From Exiguobacterium indicum HHS 31 (GTDB lineage Bacteria > Bacillota > Bacilli > Exiguobacteriales > Exiguobacteriaceae), in the NCBI RefSeq assembly GCF_001939065.1, contig NZ_MPSZ01000001.1:806001-870000 (forward strand): 64,000 nucleotides of DNA. The letters are read 5' to 3'. A program made the position numbers and the translations under genes. This document shows positions 26,911 to 35,553 of the stretch, in pieces (the stretch's first letter is position 1; every line of letters begins with the position of its first letter). The notes below the pieces were generated by a model. The model was not told where the DNA came from. It made no database searches and saw nothing but the letters and a program-made list of their open reading frames with translations.

Positions 26911-28614
26911 ATGGAAGATCCACGGATCACGCGTCTCGAGCAGGAGGTCGCGGCGTTACGACAACGAGTAGCTGCCCTTGAAGGACAGCACAATTCGCCT
27001 GTCGCACCTGAACCGAGCGAACCAGAAGTAAGTACAGTCGCTCGCCCAGCTCCGCGCCCTGCTTATACGAAACGAAAACCGGTTGTTCCTCCACCAACAT
27101 TTAAGGAAAAACGCTCCCGCGAAGAATGGGAACAGGTCATCGCGACCGTCTGGTTACCCCGGATTGGAGCGATATTCGCTGCGCTCGGGGCTTTATTCCT
27201 TTTCTCCTACGCCTCGGTTGCCGGTCTGATCAGTCCACCTGTCCGCATCGGAAGTGGGGTCTTAATTGGTTTACTCGTCATCGCTCTCGGAGAATACCAG
27301 TATGAGAAGAAACGACGTGAGCTCGGGGTCGGACTTGTCGCGACCGGTACGATCGTCGCGTTGGCGGCACTGTTCGCCGGGATGGCCTTATATCAATTCT
27401 ATCCACCGTCTTTAGCTTTCTTACTTGAGCTCGTCGTCGTCTTCATCGCGTACGGTTTGATGCTCTGGATGCGGTCGCAAGCCTTGCTCGTCCTCGTATC
27501 CATCACCGGTTTCTTATTACCGTATCTACAATTATCGGACGAGCCGAACTTACCGCTCTTCTTATTGTACGAAGTCGTCTTGTTCGCAGCGATCTTCTTT
27601 GCCGTTGACCGACTGAAGGCAAAAAAAGCGTTCGTCTTCGCTTGGGTGATCTTTACGATTGCACTCGCGTTCGGTCTACTCTCGTTAGAGCTCTACTGGC
27701 TTGATGAACAGGTACCACGACTTGATGAGTGGTCGGTCTTACTTGCAGCACTCTTTGGTTACGGTGCGACGTCGTTCGTCGGTCGACGCATCCAGTTTCA
27801 GCCAAACGTCCCAAGCTGGCTTGCCGGAATTGTCGTCTTACTGACGTTACTGATCCTTGATTGGTCGTTCGGAATGCTAGTAGCGATTCTGTTCGCCGGA
27901 ATTGCCTACGTGCTTGCGGAACGATTGAAGGATCACGCTCAAAACGGCGTCGGTCACGTTGCCTTACTCGTCGCCGTCCTCTTGATTCCGGCAGATGCCC
28001 TCAGCTGGACGTATCAACTACGCTACTTCTTGATTGCCGGATTGATCGCCGCATTTTGGTTCGTTCCGCGGGCGCGCATGCCACATCAACGGTTGTTTAA
28101 CGTCGGCTTGTATGTCGTCTTTATCTTTTCAGCCGTCATTGATTATGAATCCTATCAAAACATAGGTTTGTCCTACGCTTTGACTGTTCTCGCGATGGTC
28201 GTCGCTTCAACGGCATTCGTCTTGCTCCTCGTTCAGACACATCGTGATCCGCTCTGGAAAGGGTCATGGCAACTTGTCCTCGTTTTAGCCGCAATCGGGG
28301 TTTTTACGACCTACACGTTGATCATCATGGAGTTACCATTCTACCGCGGTCTTGAAGAGACGGCGCGTAGTACGACGTTGTCCGCTGCCTATATTGTCCT
28401 CGCACTCGTCCTTGTCGCGATTGGTCGGATGCGGACGTCGTCGACGTGGCGATTGTCCGGATTGTTGCTACTGACCATCAGTGCCGTCAAGCTCTTACTG
28501 TTCGATTTGTCGTTCCTGAGCTTATTCCAAAAAGCGTTCGTCTTCATTGGCTTCGGGATCGTCACGTTCATCATTTCACGGACGTACTTCAAAAAACGCA
28601 AAGAACAAGCCTGA
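26911..28614 (+). CDS. DUF2339 multi-span membrane protein
   Basis: 567 residues. A short N-terminal coiled coil (about 5-27), a proline-rich linker to residue 70, then about 14-16 consecutive hydrophobic helices to the end. This layout, with PRIGAIFAALGALFLFSYA starting the membrane part, is that of DUF2339 proteins, of unknown function. GGAAGTGAAGAG before ATG 26911 decides the start; an in-frame ATG 18 bases upstream has no site. Confidence 0.82.
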   Translation: MEDPRITRLEQEVAALRQRVAALEGQHNSPVAPEPSEPEVSTVARPAPRPAYTKRKPVVPPPTFKEKRSREEWEQVIATVWLPRIGAIFAALGALFLFSYASVAGLISPPVRIGSGVLIGLLVIALGEYQYEKKRRELGVGLVATGTIVALAALFAGMALYQFYPPSLAFLLELVVVFIAYGLMLWMRSQALLVLVSITGFLLPYLQLSDEPNLPLFLLYEVVLFAAIFFAVDRLKAKKAFVFAWVIFTIALAFGLLSLELYWLDEQVPRLDEWSVLLAALFGYGATSFVGRRIQFQPNVPSWLAGIVVLLTLLILDWSFGMLVAILFAGIAYVLAERLKDHAQNGVGHVALLVAVLLIPADALSWTYQLRYFLIAGLIAAFWFVPRARMPHQRLFNVGLYVVFIFSAVIDYESYQNIGLSYALTVLAMVVASTAFVLLLVQTHRDPLWKGSWQLVLVLAAIGVFTTYTLIIMELPFYRGLEETARSTTLSAAYIVLALVLVAIGRMRTSSTWRLSGLLLLTISAVKLLLFDLSFLSLFQKAFVFIGFGIVTFIISRTYFKKRKEQA

Positions 28615-28620
28615 TAGAGC

Positions 28621-28659
28621 GCTTGAATCGGTTGAAATAAACCGGTTCAAGCTTTTTTT
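28621..28659 (+). terminator. Intrinsic terminator
   Basis: GCTTGAATCGGTT/AACCGGTTCAAGC, seven T. Confidence 0.92.
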
Positions 28660-28676
28660 ATTGCAAAAAATTTTTA

Positions 28677-28706
28677 TTGATAACGATTATCATTGTCGTC
28701 TATACT
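28677..28706 (+). promoter_or_regulatory. Fur box within the efe promoter
   Basis: GATAACGATTATCATTGTC (28679-28697) matches the 19-base Fur consensus at most positions. It covers the spacer of a sigma-A promoter with TTGATA (28677-28682), 18 bases, TATACT (28701-28706). Iron repression of efeO-efeB-efeU is expected. Confidence 0.85.
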
Positions 28707-28747
28707 ATTTAAGGAACTGACTTAATTAGTAACAGGGGGAACCATAC

Positions 28748-29566
28748 ATGAAACAAGCATTATTGATGACAGGGGCGCTCGCCGTCGTTTTAGCAGGTTG
28801 CAGTGAAGCGAAACAGGCGGAGACACCAGCACCGAAAAAAGAGAATTTTGACCAGGTCGTTGAGGATTACCGGACGTATGCGATTAACGAAATCGATACG
28901 TTCGTCCGCGAGACGGAAAAATTCACCGATGCCGTACAGGCTGGCAAGCTTGAAGAAGCGAAAGCATTGTACGCACCAACACGGATGTATTACGAACGCG
29001 CAGAACCAATCGCGGAAGTGTTCGGTGACCTTGATCCGAAGATCGATGCGCGAGCAGGCGACGTGAAAGCGTCGGAATGGGGTGGTTACCACCGGATCGA
29101 GCAAGGGTTATTTGAAAAGGGAACGACAAAAGGTTATGAAGCGTACGCGAAACAATTGATGAAGGACGTCCACTTACTTCGGGCAAAGGTCGAGACGGTC
29201 GAGGTGACACCAGAATTACTCGTCACGGGGGCGACCGATCTGTTAAACGAGGTCTCGACGTCAAAAGTGACAGGGGAAGAAGACCGTTATTCGCATACTG
29301 ATTTATATGACTTCGCGGCAAACGTCGAAGGGGCTGAAAAAATTTACGAACTATTGAACCCGGCGCTGAAAAAACAAGATGCGGCGTTATCAAAAGAGAT
29401 TGCGGCTCGCTTCAAGGATGTCCATGCGTTACTCGACGCGAAGAAAAAGGGCGATGGCTATGTCCTTTATACGAGTCTCTCGAAACAAGATGTCAAACAG
29501 ATGAGTGTCGCCATCAATGAACTCGCGGAACCGCTCTCGAAGATGGGCATCGTACTGGAGGGATAA
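28748..29566 (+). CDS. efeO: EfeO-type iron-binding lipoprotein (M75/imelysin-like)
   Basis: 272 residues. Lipoprotein signal with lipobox LAGC (Cys18), then an M75 domain with the metal motif HxxE at His115-Glu118 (GGYHRIEQGLF). There is no N-terminal cupredoxin domain, as in the Gram-positive short EfeO/EfeM form. It binds iron at the outer face of the membrane and passes it to EfeU, with EfeB. First gene of an iron operon directly behind a Fur box. Confidence 0.92.
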   Translation: MKQALLMTGALAVVLAGCSEAKQAETPAPKKENFDQVVEDYRTYAINEIDTFVRETEKFTDAVQAGKLEEAKALYAPTRMYYERAEPIAEVFGDLDPKIDARAGDVKASEWGGYHRIEQGLFEKGTTKGYEAYAKQLMKDVHLLRAKVETVEVTPELLVTGATDLLNEVSTSKVTGEEDRYSHTDLYDFAANVEGAEKIYELLNPALKKQDAALSKEIAARFKDVHALLDAKKKGDGYVLYTSLSKQDVKQMSVAINELAEPLSKMGIVLEG

Positions 29567-29568
29567 GC

Positions 29569-30801
29569 ATGAAACCAATCCAAGAAGGTGTCACGCGGCG
29601 TGACGTTCTTAAGGTCGCGGGCTTGACGAGTCTCGGTGCTGCCCTGTATGCCAGTGGTCTTGAAAAGTTTCTTCCGCGGACATTGACTGTTGAAGCCAGT
29701 GATCAAGAGCCGTTCTACGGTACGTATCAAGCGGGAATTCTGACTCCACCACAAAATCACGTCCAAGTCGTAGCGTTTGATATCAAGACGGACCGACGCG
29801 ACGAACTCGTTGATTTACTAAAGCGTTGGACGCGATTATGCGCCAGACTTGCGGCCGGGTTACCATATGGCGACTCTGAGTCCCGTTATGTTCCACCGGA
29901 AGATACGGGGGAAGCGGATGGATTATCTGCCGGACACTTGACGTTTACGTTCGGGTGCGGTCCAAGTCTGTTTGACGGTCGCTTCGGCATCCGTCATAAA
30001 CGACCGGATGCCCTTAAACCGTTGCCGACGTTCGATCTCGATCGTCTGGACGAAAAATGGAGCGGTGGCGACCTCGTCGTCCAAGTGTGTGGTGATGATG
30101 CCCAAGTCGTCTTCCATGCGATCCGTAACCTCGTCCGTGTCGGGCGTGGGACGGTCGCGATGCGTTGGTCGCAAGCTGGTTTCCAGCGCAGTAAAGCAGC
30201 AGATGCCTCTGGTGGGACGCCGCGTAATCTGTTCGGCTTCAAGGACGGCACGGGGAATCCTGACGTCTCGAAGAAGCAGGTCCGGAAAGACTCTCTCTTT
30301 TGTCAGTGGCAAGACGGAACACCATGGTTGACGAACGGCTCGTTCCTTGTCGTCCGTCGCATCCAGATGCATCTTGAAGTCTGGGACCGGACGATTCTAA
30401 AAGAGCAAGAACGGACCTTCGGACGCGAACGTGCTTCCGGGGCTCCGCTTGGCTCAACAGACGAGTTCGCTTCCGTCACACCAGCGAAACGACAAGCTCG
30501 TGGCGAAGCCGCCTTACCGGTTGACTCGCATACCGCTGTCGCACACGGGGACGGGAAGACAGCGATCTTACGCCGTTCCTACTCGTATCAAGACGGCATC
30601 GATGAAAAGACGGGTGCCCTTGATGCCGGACTGCTGTTTTTATCGTATCAGCGTTCACCGAAACAATTCATCGAGATTCAGCGTCGTCTTGCCGCACAGG
30701 ACCGATTGAATGAATACATCACGCACCGTGGAAGTGCCATCTTCGCTTGCTTCGGTGGAATCTCGAAAGGAGGCTACATCGGTGATGCGTTATTTGCGTA
30801 A
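29569..30801 (+). CDS. efeB: EfeB, Tat-exported DyP-type haem peroxidase
   Basis: 410 residues. Twin-arginine signal TRRDVLK (Arg10-Arg11) plus hydrophobic stretch to about 30; DyP signature GFKDGT at 223-228 and the probable proximal haem ligand His321 in LPVDSHTAVAH. In the Efe system it oxidises Fe2+ for uptake by EfeU or acts on haem. ATG is two bases after the efeO stop; its end overlaps efeU. Confidence 0.94.
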   Translation: MKPIQEGVTRRDVLKVAGLTSLGAALYASGLEKFLPRTLTVEASDQEPFYGTYQAGILTPPQNHVQVVAFDIKTDRRDELVDLLKRWTRLCARLAAGLPYGDSESRYVPPEDTGEADGLSAGHLTFTFGCGPSLFDGRFGIRHKRPDALKPLPTFDLDRLDEKWSGGDLVVQVCGDDAQVVFHAIRNLVRVGRGTVAMRWSQAGFQRSKAADASGGTPRNLFGFKDGTGNPDVSKKQVRKDSLFCQWQDGTPWLTNGSFLVVRRIQMHLEVWDRTILKEQERTFGRERASGAPLGSTDEFASVTPAKRQARGEAALPVDSHTAVAHGDGKTAILRRSYSYQDGIDEKTGALDAGLLFLSYQRSPKQFIEIQRRLAAQDRLNEYITHRGSAIFACFGGISKGGYIGDALFA

Positions 30802-32458
30802 TCTCGTCCTTGTATTTGTACTCCTTATAGCCGGTCAACACGCGGTGCCCGTCCATGCTGCATCGACGGATGATCTCTATGTCGCAATCGGACAATCCCT
30901 GTCTGCCGTCGCAAGTGAAGATCGTGCGGCACTGAATCAAGCGATTGATGAACTAGGACAAGCTGCTCAAGACTTACCTGATCAACAAACGGCAATCACG
31001 AAAGCCGTCAAACAGGTCGATGCGAAACGATCGGCAACGTTTCCGGAAGTCCGCGAGCAACTGACAGCTCTCTCTGCTGCCGTCCGGAAGCAGGAAGAAG
31101 CAACGAAACCGAAGACAGACCCCGCTGCGAAGTCAAAAGTAAAACAATTACTTTTGTTGACGAAAGAGATGCGGCAGGTCAAGGCGAGCGACCGTCCGGC
31201 AGCGGAGCAACGATTGTTGACCGCATGGGCGACGCACGAGAGTCTTGTTCGCAATGACAGTGTCGGTCACTATGGCAACATCGAGATGGCGCTCGCGTCG
31301 ATCCGGATCGCGGCGGCGCGTGAATCCGCGGATACGAAGGAATGGCAAGCCGCACTTGATCAGTTCGATACGGCCGTTCAGTCTTTCCTCGACGGAGAGA
31401 AAGTCCAGGCGAAGAAAACGGGACTGCAGTCGCTGCTGACGCCACTCGAGGAGGCGCAAACCGCACTAGCTGAAAATGATTTACCGAAAGCGAAACAAGC
31501 ACTCGAATCGTTTCTGAAGACTTGGCCACGTGCGGAAGGCGAGGTCCGGACACGTAATGAAGGTCTCTATTCCCAGCTTGAATCAGATGTACCACTGTTA
31601 CTTGCCCGCCTGACGCCGGAAACGCGGGAAAAGACGGCACAAGAACTCCAGTCGTTTGAGAATGCTATCGCACAATTACAAACGAAGACGCATTATACGT
31701 TTGTTGATGCAATGCTCGTCATGCTGCGGGAAGGTCTCGAAGCGTTACTGATCGTCAGTGCGCTCGTTGCTTTCGCACGGAAAAGTCGTTCAAAACAAGA
31801 AGGGAAGGTCTGGGCAGGCGCTGGGCTTGGTCTGATCGCAAGCGGTCTGTTAGCGCTCATCCTCCAGACGGTCTTTCAGGCCTCGTTCGCGGCGACGGGT
31901 CGGGAACAAATCGAAGGCTATACAGGAATCGTCGCGGTCGTTGTCATGTTGTTCGTCGGCTATTGGTTGCACTCGAAAAGCGCCGTTGCGAAACGAAAAC
32001 ACTTTTTAGCAACGCTTTCGACGACGTCCTTGTTCTTCGTCAGCTTCTTGACGATCTTCCGAGAAGGCGCCGAGACGTTGTTATTTTATATCGGAATGGC
32101 ACCAGCGATGACGAAAACTGCCTTATTATCCGGAATCGGTCTCGCGATCATCATCATCGGTCTCGTCTCGTATGTGGTCATCCAGATTGGTGTCCGTTTA
32201 CCGATCCATCGTCTGTTCCAAGTCGCGTCGTGGTTAATCTATCTAATGGCGTTCAAGATTCTTGGTACGAGTCTGCACGCGTTGCAGCTGACGAACGTCT
32301 TACCGATTCATCCAATCAATGGACTCGGAACTGCCGGGTGGATTGGTTTCTACCCAACGCTCGAGACGCTTATCCCACAAGTCGTCCTGATGATTCTGAT
32401 TGCCTTGTTTACGATCTGGCAAAAGCGTCGTGCGTCTTCAATCCAGACTGCTGCTTGA
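30785..32458 (+). CDS. efeU: EfeU, FTR1-family iron permease with large extracytoplasmic N-domain
   Basis: 557 residues. Signal peptide (1-25), a helical soluble domain to about 303, then an FTR1 membrane domain of about seven helices with both iron motifs RExxE: REGLE (315-319) and REGAE (426-430). It imports iron oxidised or prepared by EfeB/EfeO. AGGAGG at 30768-30773 fits either GTG 30782 or ATG 30785. Overlaps efeB by 17 bases. No clear terminator follows. Confidence 0.92.
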   Translation: MRYLRNLVLVFVLLIAGQHAVPVHAASTDDLYVAIGQSLSAVASEDRAALNQAIDELGQAAQDLPDQQTAITKAVKQVDAKRSATFPEVREQLTALSAAVRKQEEATKPKTDPAAKSKVKQLLLLTKEMRQVKASDRPAAEQRLLTAWATHESLVRNDSVGHYGNIEMALASIRIAAARESADTKEWQAALDQFDTAVQSFLDGEKVQAKKTGLQSLLTPLEEAQTALAENDLPKAKQALESFLKTWPRAEGEVRTRNEGLYSQLESDVPLLLARLTPETREKTAQELQSFENAIAQLQTKTHYTFVDAMLVMLREGLEALLIVSALVAFARKSRSKQEGKVWAGAGLGLIASGLLALILQTVFQASFAATGREQIEGYTGIVAVVVMLFVGYWLHSKSAVAKRKHFLATLSTTSLFFVSFLTIFREGAETLLFYIGMAPAMTKTALLSGIGLAIIIIGLVSYVVIQIGVRLPIHRLFQVASWLIYLMAFKILGTSLHALQLTNVLPIHPINGLGTAGWIGFYPTLETLIPQVVLMILIALFTIWQKRRASSIQTAA

Positions 32459-32476
32459 TCCATTTTTCAATTTCAG

Positions 32477-32501
32477 GTTTCAACTATTATGTTCCGGGTA
32501 T
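32477..32501 (+). promoter_or_regulatory. Sigma-B-type promoter of the general stress gene
   Basis: GTTTCA (32477-32482), 13-base spacer, GGGTAT (32496-32501), against the sigma-B consensus GTTTAA-N12-15-GGGTAT. It starts 44 bases before the next start codon. Confidence 0.7.
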
Positions 32502-32544
32502 AACTTCTTATCAGCAGCTTGCTGCATGAAAGAGAGGGATTTTT

Positions 32545-33006
32545 ATGCTTGAAACACGCATCGTACGAAACATGACCGCTGTCGACGCAGAAGTGACGAG
32601 CCTCAAATCAAGTGGCTATTCGAATAAACAGATTTACATCTTTGCCAAAGACGAAGAACTCGCGGAACGGATCGCGAATGACACACAGACGTTACCATAC
32701 CGCGTGACGAAGAAGTCGTTCTTTGAGACGTTATTATCAGCCGTCCGGAGTAACCGAAATGACCGGATTGCTCAGTTGTCCGAGCTTGGCATGACGAAGG
32801 ATGTCGCTGAGGATCTAGAAGATGAAGTCCGACACGGGCGGATCGTCATCGTCGGTTCGAAGTCCGATTTACTGAATCCAGCGTTCGCGGCGTCTTACGT
32901 GACGGATGAAACAACCGATTATGGTGCTGGAGTTCCGAAACTTGAAGACGAGGAAACGACGACGACGTTACCAGCCGATCAAAACGTCAAGTTAAAAGAT
33001 GAATGA
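32545..33006 (+). CDS. YflT-domain general stress protein (17M-like)
   Basis: 153 residues. The N-terminal YflT domain (VRNMTAVDAEVTSLKSSGYS, IYIFAKDEELAERI) is that of heat-/general stress protein 17M of Bacillus; the C-terminal tail (about 110-153) is acidic and disordered. Function in stress is not known in detail. A sigma-B-type promoter lies just upstream, in line with the family's sigma-B control. Ends at a strong terminator. Confidence 0.88.
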   Translation: MLETRIVRNMTAVDAEVTSLKSSGYSNKQIYIFAKDEELAERIANDTQTLPYRVTKKSFFETLLSAVRSNRNDRIAQLSELGMTKDVAEDLEDEVRHGRIVIVGSKSDLLNPAFAASYVTDETTDYGAGVPKLEDEETTTTLPADQNVKLKDE

Positions 33007-33009
33007 TAC

Positions 33010-33053
33010 AAAAGCCTCCTGTTTCTCAGCGTAGAGACAGGAGGCTTTTGTTT
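33010..33053 (+). terminator. Intrinsic terminator
   Basis: AAAAGCCTCCTGT/ACAGGAGGCTTTT, 13-base arms. Confidence 0.92.
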
Positions 33054-33099
33054 AGCCTTCTCATGGAAGGGAATGGGAAAATTGAGAGGAGGAAAGACA

Positions 33100-33465
33100 A
33101 TGCAATTCTTATATGTTGGTTATTATGATGCAGATCGAATGGATGTTTTATCGAAGGAAGAGATCGATGCTTTGATGTCGCGTTGTGATGCGTTGATGAA
33201 CACCTTCAATGAACAAGTCGATGTCCTATCAGACTGGCACCCGGGTCTTACGACACAAGCATTTTACTGGCAAGATGGGGTCGTACAGAAGAAAGTAGAG
33301 CCGGATCGAGCGCATGGAGAGCAGATTGGCAGTTTGATTGTCTTTGAAGCACGTGATTTGGATCATGCGATGGAACTGGCTTCCCTTCATCCGACGACTC
33401 AAGTCGCAGAAGGGGAATCTTACGGTTGGCGCGCAGAAGTCCGTCCATTATCAGGTACCTCTTGA
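33100..33465 (+). CDS. YCII-like domain protein
   Basis: 121 residues of the dimeric ferredoxin-like YCII/DGPF type: QFLYVGYYD start, GSLIVFEARDLDHAMELASLHP and the end RAEVRPL. Such proteins are small enzymes of unclear role. I chose ATG 33100 after GAGAGGAGGAAAG rather than the ATG at 33073. Its stop overlaps the next start by one base. Confidence 0.72.
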   Translation: MQFLYVGYYDADRMDVLSKEEIDALMSRCDALMNTFNEQVDVLSDWHPGLTTQAFYWQDGVVQKKVEPDRAHGEQIGSLIVFEARDLDHAMELASLHPTTQVAEGESYGWRAEVRPLSGTS

Positions 33466-33764
33466 TGTATGGATTATGGACGACATTTACGACTCAAACC
33501 GGACAACGCGACCACGTCATCGCCCTGTTACTTGAAGCTGCGGCTTCTTTAGAGACTCATCCGAGTTGTCTGCACTACATCATCAGTATTTCTGACGAAC
33601 CGGATGTGCTACATGTCCGTGAAATCTGGACGGATGCCGCTGCACACCTCGCGTCTTTAGAGTTACCGGTGACGCGGCGTTTGATTACGCAAGCGCGTCC
33701 ATTGCTCGAGCATGTTGAACGCGTGCTCGAAGACCACCCGCTCGGTGGCAAAGGACTCATGTAA
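33465..33764 (+). CDS. ABM-domain (YgiN-like) putative monooxygenase
   Basis: 99 residues with the antibiotic-biosynthesis-monooxygenase fold: GLWTTFTTQTGQRDHVIALL, a Ser/Cys-rich strand CLHYIISISDEPDVLHVREIWTD split by turns, and a C-terminal helix. Possible quinol or haem oxygenase; not decidable. Start ATG shares one base with the preceding stop (TGATG), so the two small genes are coupled. Confidence 0.78.
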   Translation: MYGLWTTFTTQTGQRDHVIALLLEAAASLETHPSCLHYIISISDEPDVLHVREIWTDAAAHLASLELPVTRRLITQARPLLEHVERVLEDHPLGGKGLM

Positions 33765-33765
33765 A

Positions 33766-33800
33766 CCAAAAACCCCTCCTCTAGTCGAGAAGGGGTTACA
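33766..33800. terminator. Bidirectional intrinsic terminator
   Basis: AACCCCT (33771-33777) pairs with AGGGGTT (33791-33797), flanked by A- and T-rich ends. Confidence 0.75.
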
Positions 33801-33805
33801 TGCTG

Positions 33806-34123
33806 TTAGGTTGTCGTCCACTGGATATCGATGACATCCGACGACCGCACCATCCGGCGCATACCTGTCGATGTGACGAGTTCAATCGTTCCGCGGTCAT
33901 GAAAAATCGCTTGGATCGAACCGGATACCGTATCGAGTTGTTTTAATCGGACGTGGACCGTCTGTCCGGTCCGGACTGCACGTTCCATGATGTGTTGTAA
34001 GGAGAGGCGATCACGAACGATCGTCTCTTCGCGTGATTGATACAGATGTTCAAGATGAAGGATATGCTGGCGTGAAGTCAGTTGTTTCCACTTGCGATTC
34101 GATCGTTTTTTAGATGCGAACAT
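33806..34123 (-). CDS. Small basic protein, YolD-like
   Basis: 105 residues: a very basic N-terminus, a helix (EHLYQSREETIVRDRLSLQH) and a C-terminal Sm/SH3-like barrel (VSGSIQAIFHDRGTIELVTS ... SSDVIDI) that fits the YolD family pattern. In Bacillus, YolD proteins often lie near Y-family polymerases; none is here. AGGAGGTGG precedes the ATG. Moderate certainty for the family. Confidence 0.6.
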   Translation of the reverse strand: MFASKKRSNRKWKQLTSRQHILHLEHLYQSREETIVRDRLSLQHIMERAVRTGQTVHVRLKQLDTVSGSIQAIFHDRGTIELVTSTGMRRMVRSSDVIDIQWTTT

Positions 34124-34202
34124 GGCTGACCACCTCCTGAATTGAGTCGTACGCTAGATAGTCGTGCGCTCTGCTTCAGTTATTTCCCTTCACGAACAGT
34201 GC

Positions 34203-34739
34203 TTAAACACGTGCTCCTGACATTTTTTCACGAAACGCCTCGATTGCGGCAATCGCTTCTTGATCGTGCTCGACCTCACCTGGTGCATTCCCTTCGGCAA
34301 GAATCGCTGTCTCAAGCGTTGCGCCAAGGAACGATGCGATATGCTCGAACTGCGTGACGAGTGCTTGTCCTTTGACGCGTGGATTATCTCCTCCGACCGC
34401 AATCAAGTGGAATCGTTTCCCTGCCATCCGACGTTTGAATTCAAGTTCTTCATCGCGCAGTGACTCGCTGAATCGGTCAATGAATAATTTCATCTTCGTC
34501 GACATCGAGTACCAGTAAATCGGAGTGATGAACAGGATGTCATCGTGTTCAAGCATCTCTTCGACGATCCGGCGATAGTCATCGCCAATCGGCAAAAAGC
34601 CTCCGTGATGACGGCGGTCTTCAATCGGCTGAATCGAGACGTTCGCCAAATCGACAGCAACATGAGGGATTCCTTTCAATGCTTGTTCCCCGAGCCATTC
34701 ACTGTTTCCTTTACGTGAGCTACCAAAAATCGTATACAT
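34203..34739 (-). CDS. NADPH-dependent FMN reductase / flavodoxin-fold oxidoreductase
   Basis: 178 residues with the flavodoxin-like phosphate-binding loop FGSSRKGNSEW, the ITPIYWYSMSTKMKLFIDR motif around the isoalloxazine ring and AVGGDNPRVKG. It probably reduces FMN or quinones with NAD(P)H. The minus-strand site AAGGAG directly touches an ATG at 34748 but lies nine bases from ATG 34739, so I choose the latter. Confidence 0.85.
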   Translation of the reverse strand: MYTIFGSSRKGNSEWLGEQALKGIPHVAVDLANVSIQPIEDRRHHGGFLPIGDDYRRIVEEMLEHDDILFITPIYWYSMSTKMKLFIDRFSESLRDEELEFKRRMAGKRFHLIAVGGDNPRVKGQALVTQFEHIASFLGATLETAILAEGNAPGEVEHDQEAIAAIEAFREKMSGARV

Positions 34740-34884
34740 ATCGTGCATCTCCTTTTGAATTCGATTGTTCTATTCTATTCCAAACTGCACTGTCAATACA
34801 CCGATATGCTCACAATTGGTTTTGAATAAGGGTTTTGCGGAAAAAGACAAGAAGACGAAAAACAAATAGGGGAGGAACAGTCGA

Positions 34885-35553
34885 ATGGAGAGAAGCACGC
34901 TCATTGCGCTAGAAAAACACTTATATGCCATCCACCTCGAGATGGATGGACTGGCGCGCCTCATTACGAAACAATTAATTCATTTGAGCCAAGTGGCTGC
35001 ATCCGTCGAACATTTTCGACGGATGAGCTTTGATATCTATAAAAATCGGACGTCACTCGAGCAGATTCCGTCACAAGTCTTGTATGAGACGGCACTCGAC
35101 TACGAAGACTGGCTCGAGGAAGAGTTTGATGAGATTCCTGCTAGCTGGCAGCTGGCAACGAAAGAAGAAGAGGCACTCGAGCAGCTTTGGTGGTTCGAAT
35201 TCTCACGAATTCAAGCGGAGCTTGAAGAATGGCTCAGTCTCTATCTGATTCGCCGGATTCGAGAAGACGTTCGTTACATGCCACCGGTGATCGAGAAAAA
35301 TGCCTATGCTTTATCAGAGGATGCCCGCCATGTCTTTTGGCGCCTCTTACAACGCTCTGTCGCGAAGCCTTCATCAAAGATTAAGGCGAACCAACTGTCA
35401 TGTCGGATGGGCATCGCTGAGATTGCCCGCTGTGCCCGACTTAATCAAGACCGGACGCGTCGTGCGATTGGTGAACTGACGCGTCGTGGTCTGATTGCGA
35501 TCGAGGAAGATGATGAGAAGCTAAAAATGCGGCTCCGCCTTCAAGTCATCTGA
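34885..35553 (+). CDS. Putative DNA-binding protein with C-terminal winged helix
   Basis: 222 residues, family not recognised. The C-terminal about 75 residues read as a helix-turn-helix (MGIAEIARCARLNQDRTRRAIGELTRRGLI), preceded by a mostly helical, acidic N-terminal part (EMDGLARLITKQLIHLSQ ...). GGGGAGGAAC before the ATG. Its 3' end overlaps the convergent hydrolase gene by 13 bases with no terminator between them. Confidence 0.6.
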   Translation: MERSTLIALEKHLYAIHLEMDGLARLITKQLIHLSQVAASVEHFRRMSFDIYKNRTSLEQIPSQVLYETALDYEDWLEEEFDEIPASWQLATKEEEALEQLWWFEFSRIQAELEEWLSLYLIRRIREDVRYMPPVIEKNAYALSEDARHVFWRLLQRSVAKPSSKIKANQLSCRMGIAEIARCARLNQDRTRRAIGELTRRGLIAIEEDDEKLKMRLRLQVI

